Translations under genes and position numbers: made by a program
Assembly (NCBI RefSeq): GCF_002150765.1
Contig: NZ_MUYM01000145.1
Location: 1 to 50,362, forward strand
Reading direction: 5' to 3'
Length of the DNA stretch: 50,362 bases
DNA from: Lentzea kentuckyensis
GTDB taxonomy: Bacteria; Actinomycetota; Actinomycetes; Mycobacteriales; Pseudonocardiaceae
Shown here: positions 25,642 through 32,889 of the stretch, piece after piece
Layout of the letters: each line of letters opens with the position of its first letter
Position numbering within the stretch: position 1 is the stretch's first letter
Notes under the pieces: generated by a model
Told to the model about the DNA's origin: nothing
Seen by the model: only the letters and a program-made list of their open reading frames with translations
Databases searched by the model: none

Positions 25642-26562
25642 TCAGAACATCGTGTTGTCGTTCGCCGAGGTCGCGGGCACGGCCTGGACCACGTCCCAAT
25701 GCTCGACGATCTTCCCGTCCTTCCCCACGCGGAAGATGTCGACGACCGACTGTCCCCGGTCGTCAGGACCGGTCCGGTAGTGAGCGTGGACCGCGACGAT
25801 GTCCCCCTCGGCAATGACCCGCTTGCGTTCCACGGTCAGCTGGGGGAACTGCTGGAACACCCCGGAGAACAGTTCCCGCAGACCTGCCGAGCCACTGGGG
25901 ATCGAGGGGTTGTGCTGGTGGTACTCCGCAGCAAGGTGGTCGACGGCATCGACGTCCTTGCGGACGAGGAGTTGGTCGAAGTACCCGGTCGCGACCGACT
26001 TGGCGAACGGCGTGACCCAACGCGGGCCGGGCTGGTTCGTCCGCGGTGAGCTCACCGTCGAGAACATGTCGTTGCCGCTGACGGAGGTCGCGGGCACCTC
26101 CTGGGAGGTGTCCCAGTGCTCGGCGATCCGGTTGTCCCGGTCGAAGCGGAAGATGTCCACGACCGCCGAGCCGCGCGCGCCGGGTGTGAGCACCACGTTG
26201 GAGTGCACCAGCACCAGGTCTCCTTCGGCGATCACGCGCTTGATGTCGTACTTCAGGTCGGGAAACTGCGTGGCGAGGGGCGCCGCGAAGGCCTTGAGCG
26301 CCGCGGTTCCGTCCGGAGCCAGCGGGTTGTGCTGGATGTAGTCGGGCCGGATGAACCGGTCCACGACGGAGACGTCGCCATCCTCGAAGAGCCGCTTCAG
26401 CACCCTCACCGTGATGGCCTTGTGCAGCTCTTGCGCGCTGGTTTGCCAAGCGCGCACGGGAGGCGGGCTCGCTGCAGCGGGCGTGACTCCCGCCGTGGCA
26501 CCGAAGATCGCGCCAGCCAGCAGGGTCGCGAGCGCCTTCCTGGACAAGGCAGTGGACCGCAT
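25642..26562 (-). CDS. Secreted protein with two tandem SnoaL-like domains
   Basis: 306 residues from ATG 26562, behind GGAGG. It has a signal peptide (MRSTALSRKALATLLAG..., cleavage near 'AAAS'). Two homologous NTF2/SnoaL-fold repeats follow: about 45-155 ('DYIQHNPLAPDGTAALKAF', 'VIAEGDLVLVHSNV', 'VDIFRFDRDNRIAEHWD') and 185-300 ('EYHQHNPSIPSGSAGLREL', 'VIAEGDIVAVHAHY', 'VDIFRVGKDGKIVEHWDVV'). The repeated QHNP, VIAEGD and EHWD motifs show an internal duplication. SnoaL-like proteins of this type are polyketide-cyclase-like or of unknown function. Export and duplication are unusual. It is divergent from the TetR at 26669, the likely regulator. Confidence 0.85.
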   Translation of the reverse strand: MRSTALSRKALATLLAGAIFGATAGVTPAAASPPPVRAWQTSAQELHKAITVRVLKRLFEDGDVSVVDRFIRPDYIQHNPLAPDGTAALKAFAAPLATQFPDLKYDIKRVIAEGDLVLVHSNVVLTPGARGSAVVDIFRFDRDNRIAEHWDTSQEVPATSVSGNDMFSTVSSPRTNQPGPRWVTPFAKSVATGYFDQLLVRKDVDAVDHLAAEYHQHNPSIPSGSAGLRELFSGVFQQFPQLTVERKRVIAEGDIVAVHAHYRTGPDDRGQSVVDIFRVGKDGKIVEHWDVVQAVPATSANDNTMF

Positions 26563-26608
26563 CTGTTACCTCCGACTCGTGGACTGTGGCGACAGCCTAC
26601 GTCATTTC

Positions 26609-26623
26609 TGTCAGCGACTGACA
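26609..26623. promoter_or_regulatory. TetR-type operator between SnoaL-like gene and TetR gene
   Basis: TGTCAGCGACTGACA is a 6-bp inverted repeat around 3 bp, midway in the 106-bp divergent region. A related half-site, TGACAG, follows about 15 bp downstream. Confidence 0.6.
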
Positions 26624-26668
26624 CAGTCTACAGTTATTGACAGGTCTGGCGGACAGTACAGTTGCCCG

Positions 26669-27286
26669 GTGACCACGAGAAGGCCCGGCCTGCGGGAGAG
26701 AACCCGTCAAGCGGTGCGGTCGCAGCTCATGGACGTCGCGTGGGACCTGTTCGTCCAGCAGGGCTACGACGCCACGACGGTGGACGAGATCGCTGCCGCG
26801 GCCGGCATGTCCCAGCGCAGCTTCTTCCGCTACTTCGCCTCCAAGGAGGACGTCGTCCTCGTGAAGTTCGAGGCGGTTGGCGCGCTCCTGGCCGGCGTGC
26901 TGGCCGACCGCCCCGCCCAGGAGGACGCCTGGACCGCGCTGCGTCACTCGTTCGACGTCATCGTGGAGGCGACCGAACGCGACCCGCGTCACGGCCTCGC
27001 ACTGCTGCGGATCACCGACCAGTCCGCGGCGCTGCGAGCCGGTCGGCTGGACCAGCAGCTGCAATGGCAGGAGTTGCTGACCCCACTCGTCGCCACACGC
27101 ATGAACCTGCCGTCCGCCGGCGCAAACCACGATCCGCGCCCTGCCGCGCTCACCGCCGCCGCCCTCGCCTGCCTGAACGTCGCCAACATCGTCTGGCTGG
27201 CCAGCGAAGGGACCGATTCCCTGCGCAGACTCGTGGACGACGCGATGTCCGCCGTGCAGCCCGTGCGCCCACACCACGACTCGTAG
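26669..27286 (+). CDS. TetR-family transcriptional regulator
   Basis: 205-residue TetR repressor from GTG 26669. The HTH is 'RSQLMDVAWDLFVQQGYDATTVDEIAAAAGMSQRSFFRYFASKEDVVL' (about 17-64), the MftR/AcrR-like type. A C-terminal ligand domain follows with 'HGLALLRITDQSAALRAGRL'. It is divergent from the secreted SnoaL-like gene, with a palindromic operator between. The ligand is unknown. Confidence 0.9.
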   Translation: MTTRRPGLRERTRQAVRSQLMDVAWDLFVQQGYDATTVDEIAAAAGMSQRSFFRYFASKEDVVLVKFEAVGALLAGVLADRPAQEDAWTALRHSFDVIVEATERDPRHGLALLRITDQSAALRAGRLDQQLQWQELLTPLVATRMNLPSAGANHDPRPAALTAAALACLNVANIVWLASEGTDSLRRLVDDAMSAVQPVRPHHDS

Positions 27287-27639
27287 TCGCAATTCGATCC
27301 GACGTCGCCACTACCCTGACCGGTGATCGCGGACCGATCGTGGCTCGACGCGCTACGCCCGGCCGAGGGCGACCGGGCGACCAGGGCGGCGGTCGTCAGG
27401 GACATGTCCGTCGAGGTGATCATCCAGGGCGTGCAGCGAATCTACGCCAATGTCGCCGGGGAGTTGTCGTCGCTGGCCGAGGAGAAGTTGACAGGCTGTT
27501 TCTGACAGCCGAAGTCAACAGTGGACACCGGCCCCGCGGCCCGCGTTGCCGTCACAACCTTTCACTCCCGCACTGCGCTCGCGGCACCAGGCTCGTTCCA
27601 CCAGCCTGGTTGCGCTCGAACCGTTCGGCCGGCTGGAGA
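27287..27639. other. Gap with a short possible gene remnant
   Basis: A 60-codon frame from GTG 27323 to the stop at 27505 has good codon bias ('DRATRAAVVRDMSVEVI', 'VAGELSSLAEEKL') but no recognisable family. It may be a fragment of a lost regulator. The rest is featureless. Confidence 0.3.
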
Positions 27640-28410
27640 TCAGTACATCGTGACCTTGGCCGTCGCGAGGTCGTACGACGCGCCGACCACCCGCAGCTTG
27701 CCCGCCTTGATCGCCTCGGCAAGCGTCGGCGTCTGCTCCAGCGTCGTGACGACGCTGCGCACGTGCGCCTCCAGAGCGGAGGCGTAGACGTCCTCGCCCT
27801 TCGCCGCCTTCGCTGCCGGCAACAACGCCGTCACCAGCGCGCCGAGCGGTCCGGACGGCAGCTTCGACGGGTCCTTCGCCGCGTCCACGGCCGCCTTCAC
27901 CGCGCCGCAGTTCTGGTGCCCGAGCACCATGATCAGTGGCGTGTTCAGCGCCAGCACGCCGTACTCGATCGTGCCGATCGTGGGCTCCGACAACACGTTG
28001 CCCGCAGTCCGCGTGACGAACACGTCGCCGAAGTCCTCGTCGAAGACCACCTCGACCGGCACGCGCGAGTCCGCACAGCCGAAGACCTGGGCGTAGGGCG
28101 ACTGTCCCGTGGCGTGCTTGCGGATGTCGTCCAGCGTCTGCACGTGCAGCCGCTCGTTGGCGAGAAGGCGCTTGTTGCCCTCCAGCAGCCGTTGCAACGC
28201 ACCGTCGGGCGTCTTCGGCAGATCAGTGCTCTGCGGCGCGGGCACCGTCGTCGCGGTCGCCCCGCCGGAGGCCTTGATGCCACCGGCCGCGCACGCGCTC
28301 ACGGCGACCGAGATCCCGCCGAGAGCCAGACCACGCAACAACGTTCGCCTGGCGGAAACGCCCTGAGAGCGCTCTTCAACAGTCGTATCAAAAGTATCCA
28401 CAGTGGACAT
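27640..28410 (-). CDS. Exported beta-class carbonic anhydrase
   Basis: Catalyses CO2/bicarbonate interconversion. The 256-residue product from ATG 28410 has a Tat-like signal ('ARRTLLRGLALGG', 20-32) that may end in a lipidation cysteine (C40 in 'VAVSAC'). The beta-CA zinc site is complete: C112, D114 and R116 in 'GCADSRVP', and H165 and C168 in 'GHQNCGAV'. An ATG 19 codons upstream (28467) is possible but has a weak ribosome site. An unusual inverted repeat covers the chosen start codon. Extracytoplasmic beta-CAs with Tat signals occur in actinobacteria, so the protein is probably anchored outside the membrane. Confidence 0.9.
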   Translation of the reverse strand: MSTVDTFDTTVEERSQGVSARRTLLRGLALGGISVAVSACAAGGIKASGGATATTVPAPQSTDLPKTPDGALQRLLEGNKRLLANERLHVQTLDDIRKHATGQSPYAQVFGCADSRVPVEVVFDEDFGDVFVTRTAGNVLSEPTIGTIEYGVLALNTPLIMVLGHQNCGAVKAAVDAAKDPSKLPSGPLGALVTALLPAAKAAKGEDVYASALEAHVRSVVTTLEQTPTLAEAIKAGKLRVVGASYDLATAKVTMY

Positions 28411-28434
28411 GCTAGGGGGCCTGTCCACTGTGGA
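28397..28434. promoter_or_regulatory. Inverted repeat overlapping carbonic anhydrase start
   Basis: TCCACAGTGGACA (28397-28409) and TGTCCACTGTGGA (28422-28434) are perfect 13-bp arms with a 12-nt loop. Each arm is itself an odd palindrome (TCCAC-n-GTGGA). On the mRNA of the reverse gene the stem covers the start codon at 28408-28410; on DNA it could be a double operator. Confidence 0.75.
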
Positions 28435-28567
28435 GTCGTTGGCAAGACACCCCCGATCGAGTGCCATTTACCCAGCAACCACGCCGGAGCCGCGCCCGGA
28501 TATCCGGTTTGCCGGACGTTAGCGATCTCGCGCGAGTTCCTCGATCCACGGAACTTCTTCAGCGATC

Positions 28568-29036
28568 TCAGGAAGCCGCGTCGCGCTCCAGAAAAGGCGC
28601 CAGGCGGTCCCTGGCGCGGTCGAGATGATCCCGCACCGCCTCGGCGGCACCGTCCGCGTCCCCGGCTTCGATCCGGTCGAGGATCGCCGCATGCACAGCC
28701 GCATCTCCCCCATCAGCGCACGGTACAGCCGCGAGATCCGCTCGCTGCCCACCGTGTCCACAATGGACTCGTGAAACCGCACGTCCGGCTCCACGATCTC
28801 GGTCGACGAGGCCTCCCCGACCGCTTCGATCTCGGCGAGCGTCCGGCGGGCCTCGTCCGGCACCTCCCGGCGCGCGGCCATTCGCCGGACCGCCTCGGAC
28901 TCGATGTAGCTTCGACTGAAGTACAGGTCCTCGATGTCGGCCCGGCTCATCGACGGCAGCCGTGCGGTCTTGTGGGCGTCCCGCCGCAGCAGGCCCTCGG
29001 CCACCAGTTTCTCGATCGCGGCCTTGGCGGTCGGCC
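28568..29036 (-). pseudogene. GntR/FadR-type regulator, truncated and frameshifted
   Basis: Reverse strand: 'TAKAAIEKLVAEGLLRRDAHKTARLPSMSRADIEDLYFSRSYIESEAVRRM' is the wing of a GntR helix-turn-helix followed by an FCD ligand domain ('VEPDVRFHESIVDTVGSERISRLYRALMGEMRL'). Near 28700 the frame shifts and continues as 'AAILDRIEAGDADGAAEAVRDHLDRARDRLAPFLERD'. The N-terminal half of the HTH is missing; a lactate permease fragment abuts it. It was probably an LldR-like lactate regulator (inference from that neighbour). Confidence 0.8.
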
Positions 29037-29221
29037 TGGCTGGGCGCCGCGATCACGGGTTCCGACACGTCGTCGAACTCGCTGTTCGGCGCCCTCCCGG
29101 TGGCCGCGGCGCACAAGACCGGCCTCGACCCGTACCTGCTCGCCGCCGCGAACTCCTCCGCGGGCGTCGTCGGCAAGATGATCTCCCCGCAGAACCTCGC
29201 CGTCGCGGCGGACGTGGCTCA
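29035..29221 (+). pseudogene. L-lactate permease (LctP) fragment
   Basis: The plus-strand frame reads 'WLGAAITGSDTSSNSLFGAL', 'AAAHKTGLDPYLLAAANSS' and 'GVVGKMISPQNLAVA', the diagnostic C-terminal segment of LctP/GlcA lactate-glycolate permeases. Only about 60 residues remain, with no start or ends. It is adjacent to the GntR remnant; permease and regulator genes are often neighbours in actinobacteria. 29222-29320 is non-coding. Confidence 0.8.
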
Positions 29222-29320
29222 TCACGGCGCGACCGCCGTCCGGCGTTCTCACCGAAGTTCAGACCCGAGCAGGTGTTGCCGAACTGCCCACAGCCCGCCG
29301 GATCAGGCTGTCCTGCCTGG

Positions 29321-29770
29321 TCATTTGAGGTGCGGAGGCGGCGCGTTGTCGAACACCGCGGCCATCCACTCGAAGGTCGCCTGCGCCTCACGAACGCGCG
29401 CGGCTCGTCCCTCGTCCGACCCGACCAGGTCCAGGCCCTGGCGGGTGATGTCGAGGAACGACGTGATGCCGGCGATCTGCTTGCGCACCACGACTGCCCA
29501 GGCGCCCTCCGCCATCCGGTAGTAGACCGTCCGGTTCCCCGGCCGGGTTCTGCTGGCCAGAAACCCCATGCTGGACAACAACCTCAGGTTCGAGGTCAGC
29601 GAGGCACGGCTGGCGCCGATGGCGGCACTGATCTCCCCGGCGGACTGCTCCGGCGGATCGCAGACCATCAGCCACCCCAGCACCCGCCCGGCGATCGGCG
29701 GCACCCCGTCGCGCGCCAGGTACATGGCGACCTGCTCCACCCACTCCAGCAACGCCTCGCGCCCAGCCAC
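29321..29770 (-). CDS. GbsR/MarR-like winged-helix regulator
   Basis: 149-residue regulator from GTG 29770. 'AGRVLGWLMVCDPPEQSAGEISAAIGASRASLTSNLRLLSSMGFLASRT' is the GbsR-type winged helix and 'GNRTVYYRMAEG' the wing. A C-terminal helical part for dimerisation follows. It is divergent from a DUF998 membrane-protein gene with an extended imperfect palindrome between them. It is likely an autorepressor that also controls that gene. Confidence 0.88.
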   Translation of the reverse strand: MAGREALLEWVEQVAMYLARDGVPPIAGRVLGWLMVCDPPEQSAGEISAAIGASRASLTSNLRLLSSMGFLASRTRPGNRTVYYRMAEGAWAVVVRKQIAGITSFLDITRQGLDLVGSDEGRAARVREAQATFEWMAAVFDNAPPPHLK

Positions 29771-29783
29771 CCGACCACCTTCT

Positions 29784-29817
29784 TACAGAAGTTTCAGCAT
29801 AAGCTAAAATAACTGTA
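29784..29817. promoter_or_regulatory. Extended operator-like palindrome
   Basis: A 34-bp imperfect inverted repeat (12 of 17 positions paired; ends TACAG ... CTGTA; inner TTTCAGC ... GCTAAAA) in an AT-rich stretch, 14 bp upstream of the GbsR/MarR-like start. Confidence 0.6.
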
Positions 29818-29909
29818 CCGCCACGGGCTCGTGGCGGTACCAACGGGTGAGCCGGGAAGTCTGGTCGGCACGCGATGCTCGCTGTCGCGGAGAACAGGAG
29901 GACATTCCG

Positions 29910-30604
29910 ATGACCAACCCGAAACCCGGCTCACGCGTGCTGCTGGCCAGCGGCATCGCTGCCGGAGCCCTCATCGAGGTGGTCCTGTGGGCCGACGGCG
30001 CCACCCGCACCGGCTACAGCCTGTGGCATCACGGCGCCAGCCAGCTCGGCACCGGTGACCGCGCCTGGCTGCAGACCGCGAACTTCGTCCTCGGGGGCCT
30101 TCTGCTGGCCGCGTTCGCCTTCGGACTACGCCGCACGTCGAAGTCGGGCCCTGGCGCCACCTGGGGCCCGCGTCTGCTGGCGACTGCGGCAGCTGGGCTC
30201 GTGCTGGCCGGGCTCGTACCCACTGACCCCGCGCTCGGGTATCCGCCTGGGCAGCAGGCCACGGAGTCACCGCCGGCGGCGCTGTCCATCAGGTGGCGGG
30301 CTTGGCGCTGTTCGCCGGGCTCAGCGCGGCGGCCTTCGTCCTGGCTCGACGACTGGGCCAGACCAGCCGAAACTGGGCGATCTACTCCCGCTTGTCCGGC
30401 GCCTTCGTCATAATCTTCGCGTTCGCCGCGGGCATCGCCTACCGCCTCGACACCCTCGACATCTGGCGCCCTGCTCCTGCCGGCTTGCTCGAACACCTCT
30501 CCCTGCTCACCGGGTTCAGCTGGACCGTCGCCGTGGCCGTCCGCCTACTGCGCGCGAGCAGCGTCGACCCTGTGGCCGCCAGAACTGGTGCTGGGCACCA
30601 ATGA
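29910..30604 (+). pseudogene. DUF998 membrane protein, frameshifted
   Basis: ATG 29910 behind AGGAGG gives 'MTNPKPGSRVLLASGIAAGAL', 'GYSLWHHGASQLGTGDRAWLQTANFVLGGLL' and 'VLAGLVPTDPALGYPPG', the N-terminal half of a DUF998 multi-pass membrane protein. Near 30258-30265 one base appears lost. The next frame continues exactly as expected with 'GGAVHQVAGLALFAGLSAA' through to a stop at 30604. It is a single frameshift in an otherwise complete gene of about 230 codons: a recent mutation, or possibly a sequencing error. Confidence 0.82.
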
Positions 30605-30716
30605 TCACGAAACGTCGTCGTTGGCAGCGACGTCGCTCGAAGTCGCAGCCGACACGGACACGCCGTGCAGACTTGGTACGCCGTAACAACTGTCTGGACC
30701 AGATCTTGCCCTCCTG

Positions 30717-30815
30717 ATGGCCACACAGGCGCGGACTGGAGTACTGACGGTGGTCACCGCCTACGTGCTCCTGCTCGCCACCATCGAGCCGCTGCTCACC
30801 CGCTGGTCCGGTGAG
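30717..30815 (+). pseudogene. Possible cation/proton antiporter C-terminal fragment
   Basis: 'TVVTAYVLLLATIEPLLTR' on the plus strand resembles the last helix of CPA2-type antiporters. Only about 30 residues remain, and the assignment is weak. Confidence 0.25.
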
Positions 30816-31077
30816 TGGCTCCGGCCGCGGCCGCGATCTTGCCGCGCACGCCCCGGTAGCCGCTCTCGATCGCCTCCTGGATCACGGGGTCGTTCATCAG
30901 CCTGTTCGGGCCTTCGCCCAGTGTCGCGAACTCGACGTCACGCTCCACCGCGTCTTGCGCGTACGACTCCGGAGCGGTCAACACCACCTCATGACCGCGT
31001 TTGAGCAACGCCACCGCCAGCGCGAGAAACGGCTGCACGTCCCCACGGGTCCCGTGGGTGACCAGCAGAGCCCTCAT
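30796..31077 (-). pseudogene. MGT-type glycosyltransferase, N-terminal stub
   Basis: ATG 31077 overlaps the TetR stop (ATGA). 'MRALLVTHGTRGDVQPFLAL' and 'LLKRGHEVVLTAPESYAQDA' are the N-terminal donor-fold start of GT1/GT28 macrolide-type glycosyltransferases. Likeness continues to 'IQEAIESGYRGVRGKI' and then stops; the frame ends at 30796, after 93 of about 400 expected residues. The nucleotide-sugar-binding half is gone. Confidence 0.8.
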
Positions 31078-31673
31078 CGGTTGTCCACATCGTTGAACGC
31101 CGTCAGCCACCGGTCGTCGGAGAACAGGCCGCCGGTGAGCATCTCCAGCCCAGCCCGCGCGCCTCGCACCGCGATGGCCGTCTCGGCCGGGTCGCCGCCC
31201 AGCAACCGGCCGACCTGATCGCCCAGCACCAACGGCGCCAGCAACCAGGACACGTAGGTGACCGCCCGCGCCCGCGCGTCCTCCGTCGCCCGCACCCAGC
31301 CCTCCGCCTCGCCCTCGGCCAGCCACTGCTCAGTGCGTTCCACGATCTCGGTGAACAACGTCGTGGCCGCATCCGAGCCGTCCAGCAGGGCCCGCCCCAG
31401 ATAGCGGCGCAACGGAGTCGCCGCCCGCAACACCTCCCCCAGCGCACTGATGTCGGCATCGTCACCGGCCCTGATGGACTCGAGCACGTACTCGTCGCAC
31501 GCCTGCCGCAGACCGTCCTTGGATCCGAAGTGATGAAGGACCAACGCGGCCGACACACCGGCATCCGCCGCAACCGCGCGCACCGATGTGGCCGCGATGC
31601 CGTCACTGCCGAACCGAGCCAGGGCCGCGTCCCGGATGCGGGCCCGCGCGGTGAGATCCGAAGCTGAACGCAT
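31074..31673 (-). CDS. TetR-family transcriptional regulator
   Basis: 199-residue TetR repressor. The HTH is 'ARIRDAALARFGSDGIAATSVRAVAADAGVSAALVLHHFGSKDGLRQACD' (about 10-60). A TetR_C-like ligand domain follows with 'TYVSWLLAPLVLGDQVGRLLGGD'. It is coupled (ATGA) to a truncated glycosyltransferase gene, so the operon probably once formed a sensing and drug-glycosylation unit. A perfect 14-bp TGAACG/CGTTCA palindrome lies upstream. Confidence 0.9.
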   Translation of the reverse strand: MRSASDLTARARIRDAALARFGSDGIAATSVRAVAADAGVSAALVLHHFGSKDGLRQACDEYVLESIRAGDDADISALGEVLRAATPLRRYLGRALLDGSDAATTLFTEIVERTEQWLAEGEAEGWVRATEDARARAVTYVSWLLAPLVLGDQVGRLLGGDPAETAIAVRGARAGLEMLTGGLFSDDRWLTAFNDVDNR

Positions 31674-31684
31674 GTTCAGAGTAT

Positions 31685-31698
31685 TGAACGTGCGTTCA
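31685..31698. promoter_or_regulatory. TetR-type operator
   Basis: TGAACGTGCGTTCA, with arms TGAACG/CGTTCA and a 2-bp centre, 12 bp upstream of the TetR start. A further TGTTCA half-site overlaps the start codon. Confidence 0.65.
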
Positions 31699-31712
31699 GT
31701 CTTCGCAAGGCC

Positions 31713-32039
31713 TCAAGAGCGGATCGTGGTCCCGGCCTCGCCGTGCAAGATCGCTTCCGCGGCCGTCAGCGCACCGACGGCCGCCGGCGAACCGGTCGCC
31801 TCGACGAACCGGCGACACGCCTCGATCTTCGGCCCCATGGAGCCGTCCGGAAAGCTCAGGTGCTGGAGGTCGTCCACGGTGAGCTGGTACAGCGGTTCCG
31901 CGTTCGGAGTGCCGAAGTCACGCTGGACCGCGGGCACATCGGTGAGCAGCAGGAGCCGGTCGGCCTTCAGGTCGATCGCGAGCCGTGCGGACGTGAGGTC
32001 CTTGTCCACCACGGCCTCCACACCACGCAGGTAGCCGCG
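31713..32039 (-). pseudogene. Carbamate kinase, C-terminal fragment
   Basis: The frame ending at 31713 reads 'LRGVEAVVDKDLTSARLAID', 'ADRLLLLTDVPAVQRDFGT' and 'SMGPKIEACRRFVEATG', then 'EAILHGEAGTTI'. This is the C-terminal third of ArcC-type carbamate kinase (motifs DKD and GSMGPK intact). The N-terminal two thirds are missing. Upstream it is joined, out of frame, to the N-terminus of a universal stress protein. Confidence 0.85.
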
Positions 32040-32133
32040 CGGCCCACCTGACCGCCCGCTGCGCCGAATCCGATCCGTCGAGTCCGGCCACGACGACGTT
32101 CGAGTGTCCGATCGGGACGGTCCGGTTACTCAT
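32040..32133 (-). pseudogene. Universal stress protein, N-terminal stub
   Basis: ATG 32133 overlaps the upstream membrane-protein stop (ATGA). 'VVVAGLDGSDSAQRAVRWAA' is the UspA first strand and helix. After about 31 residues the DNA switches to carbamate kinase in another frame. Confidence 0.75.
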
Positions 32134-32723
32134 CGGCCCGTCCACTCCACGGCGATCCGCTCCCACTCGTTCGCCCACTGCCGCAGGCGGAACCGCTTGT
32201 GCGCGAACGTCACGGCGAGGTACAGGAGCGCCATCGAACCGGCCGCCGCGCCCCACAGCATGAGGGCGAGCACGATCGCGTCGATCGCGGCGCCTCCATT
32301 GGTCATCGGAGGTTCGCTCGCCTTTCCGTTCTGGTCGATCCAGATCGACACCGCGGCGCCGGCCTTGGCGTCGTAATGCGCCTGAACGTAACCCTGACGG
32401 GCACTTCCGTCCCGCAGCCGCCACTTGGCGAGCACGGACGTCGTCTCGACGGTGCCACCTCGCTCGGAGGATCCGATCGTGGGTGGAGCGTCCTCGATCA
32501 GAATCGCCTCCGTGCGACTCCTGGTCGCCTGCTCGACGACGACGCGCTCCCGCTGCGTGGCGTAGATCTCCGAACCGGCCGCACCGGCGACCGGAACGCC
32601 GAGGAGCGCTACCGCGACGCCCAGCACGAGCACCGTGCTCTCGATCCGGTCGCCTGTCGTGGCGAGCTTGTTCCGGTAGGGGAAGGCCTGATGGACGAGT
32701 CTGGACATCGGTTTCGCGCTCAT
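32130..32723 (-). CDS. Rv1733c-like two-helix membrane protein
   Basis: 197-residue membrane protein from ATG 32723, behind GGAGG. Helix 1 is at about 30-52 ('STVLVLGVAVALLGVPVAGAAGS') and helix 2 at about 147-172 ('AIVLALMLWGAAAGSMALLYLAV'). An extracytoplasmic domain of about 90 residues lies between ('SIWIDQNGKASEPPMTN'), with a short basic tail. This matches the Rv1733c family, a DosR-regulon membrane protein of unknown function in mycobacteria and relatives. A DosR-box-like palindrome lies 48 bp upstream. It was coupled to a now-truncated universal stress gene. Confidence 0.82.
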   Translation of the reverse strand: MSAKPMSRLVHQAFPYRNKLATTGDRIESTVLVLGVAVALLGVPVAGAAGSEIYATQRERVVVEQATRSRTEAILIEDAPPTIGSSERGGTVETTSVLAKWRLRDGSARQGYVQAHYDAKAGAAVSIWIDQNGKASEPPMTNGGAAIDAIVLALMLWGAAAGSMALLYLAVTFAHKRFRLRQWANEWERIAVEWTGR

Positions 32724-32770
32724 GGTCCACCTCCGGACTCAAGGCTTCCGGGTGGACGCCCCGCTCCCCA

Positions 32771-32784
32771 GGGACCAACGTCTC
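32771..32784. promoter_or_regulatory. DosR/DevR-like box
   Basis: GGGACCAACGTCTC matches 11 of 14 positions of the DosR core GGGACTWWAGTCCC. It lies between the Rv1733c-like gene (start 32723) and the divergent gene at 32890, where either could use it. Confidence 0.45.
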
Positions 32785-32889
32785 GACCCCGCTGAGCCTG
32801 TGGTCTCGGTCAGAAGGAGGTCCCCGTGCGGTGTTGACGGCCTGGGCCTGGGCGAAGCCTGGAGGCAACTTCGAATCCGGGAGAACGCC

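Noticed and set aside
25422..25814. Reverse ORF of 130 codons
   Set aside because: Serine/arginine-rich shadow overlapping the SnoaL-like gene in another frame.
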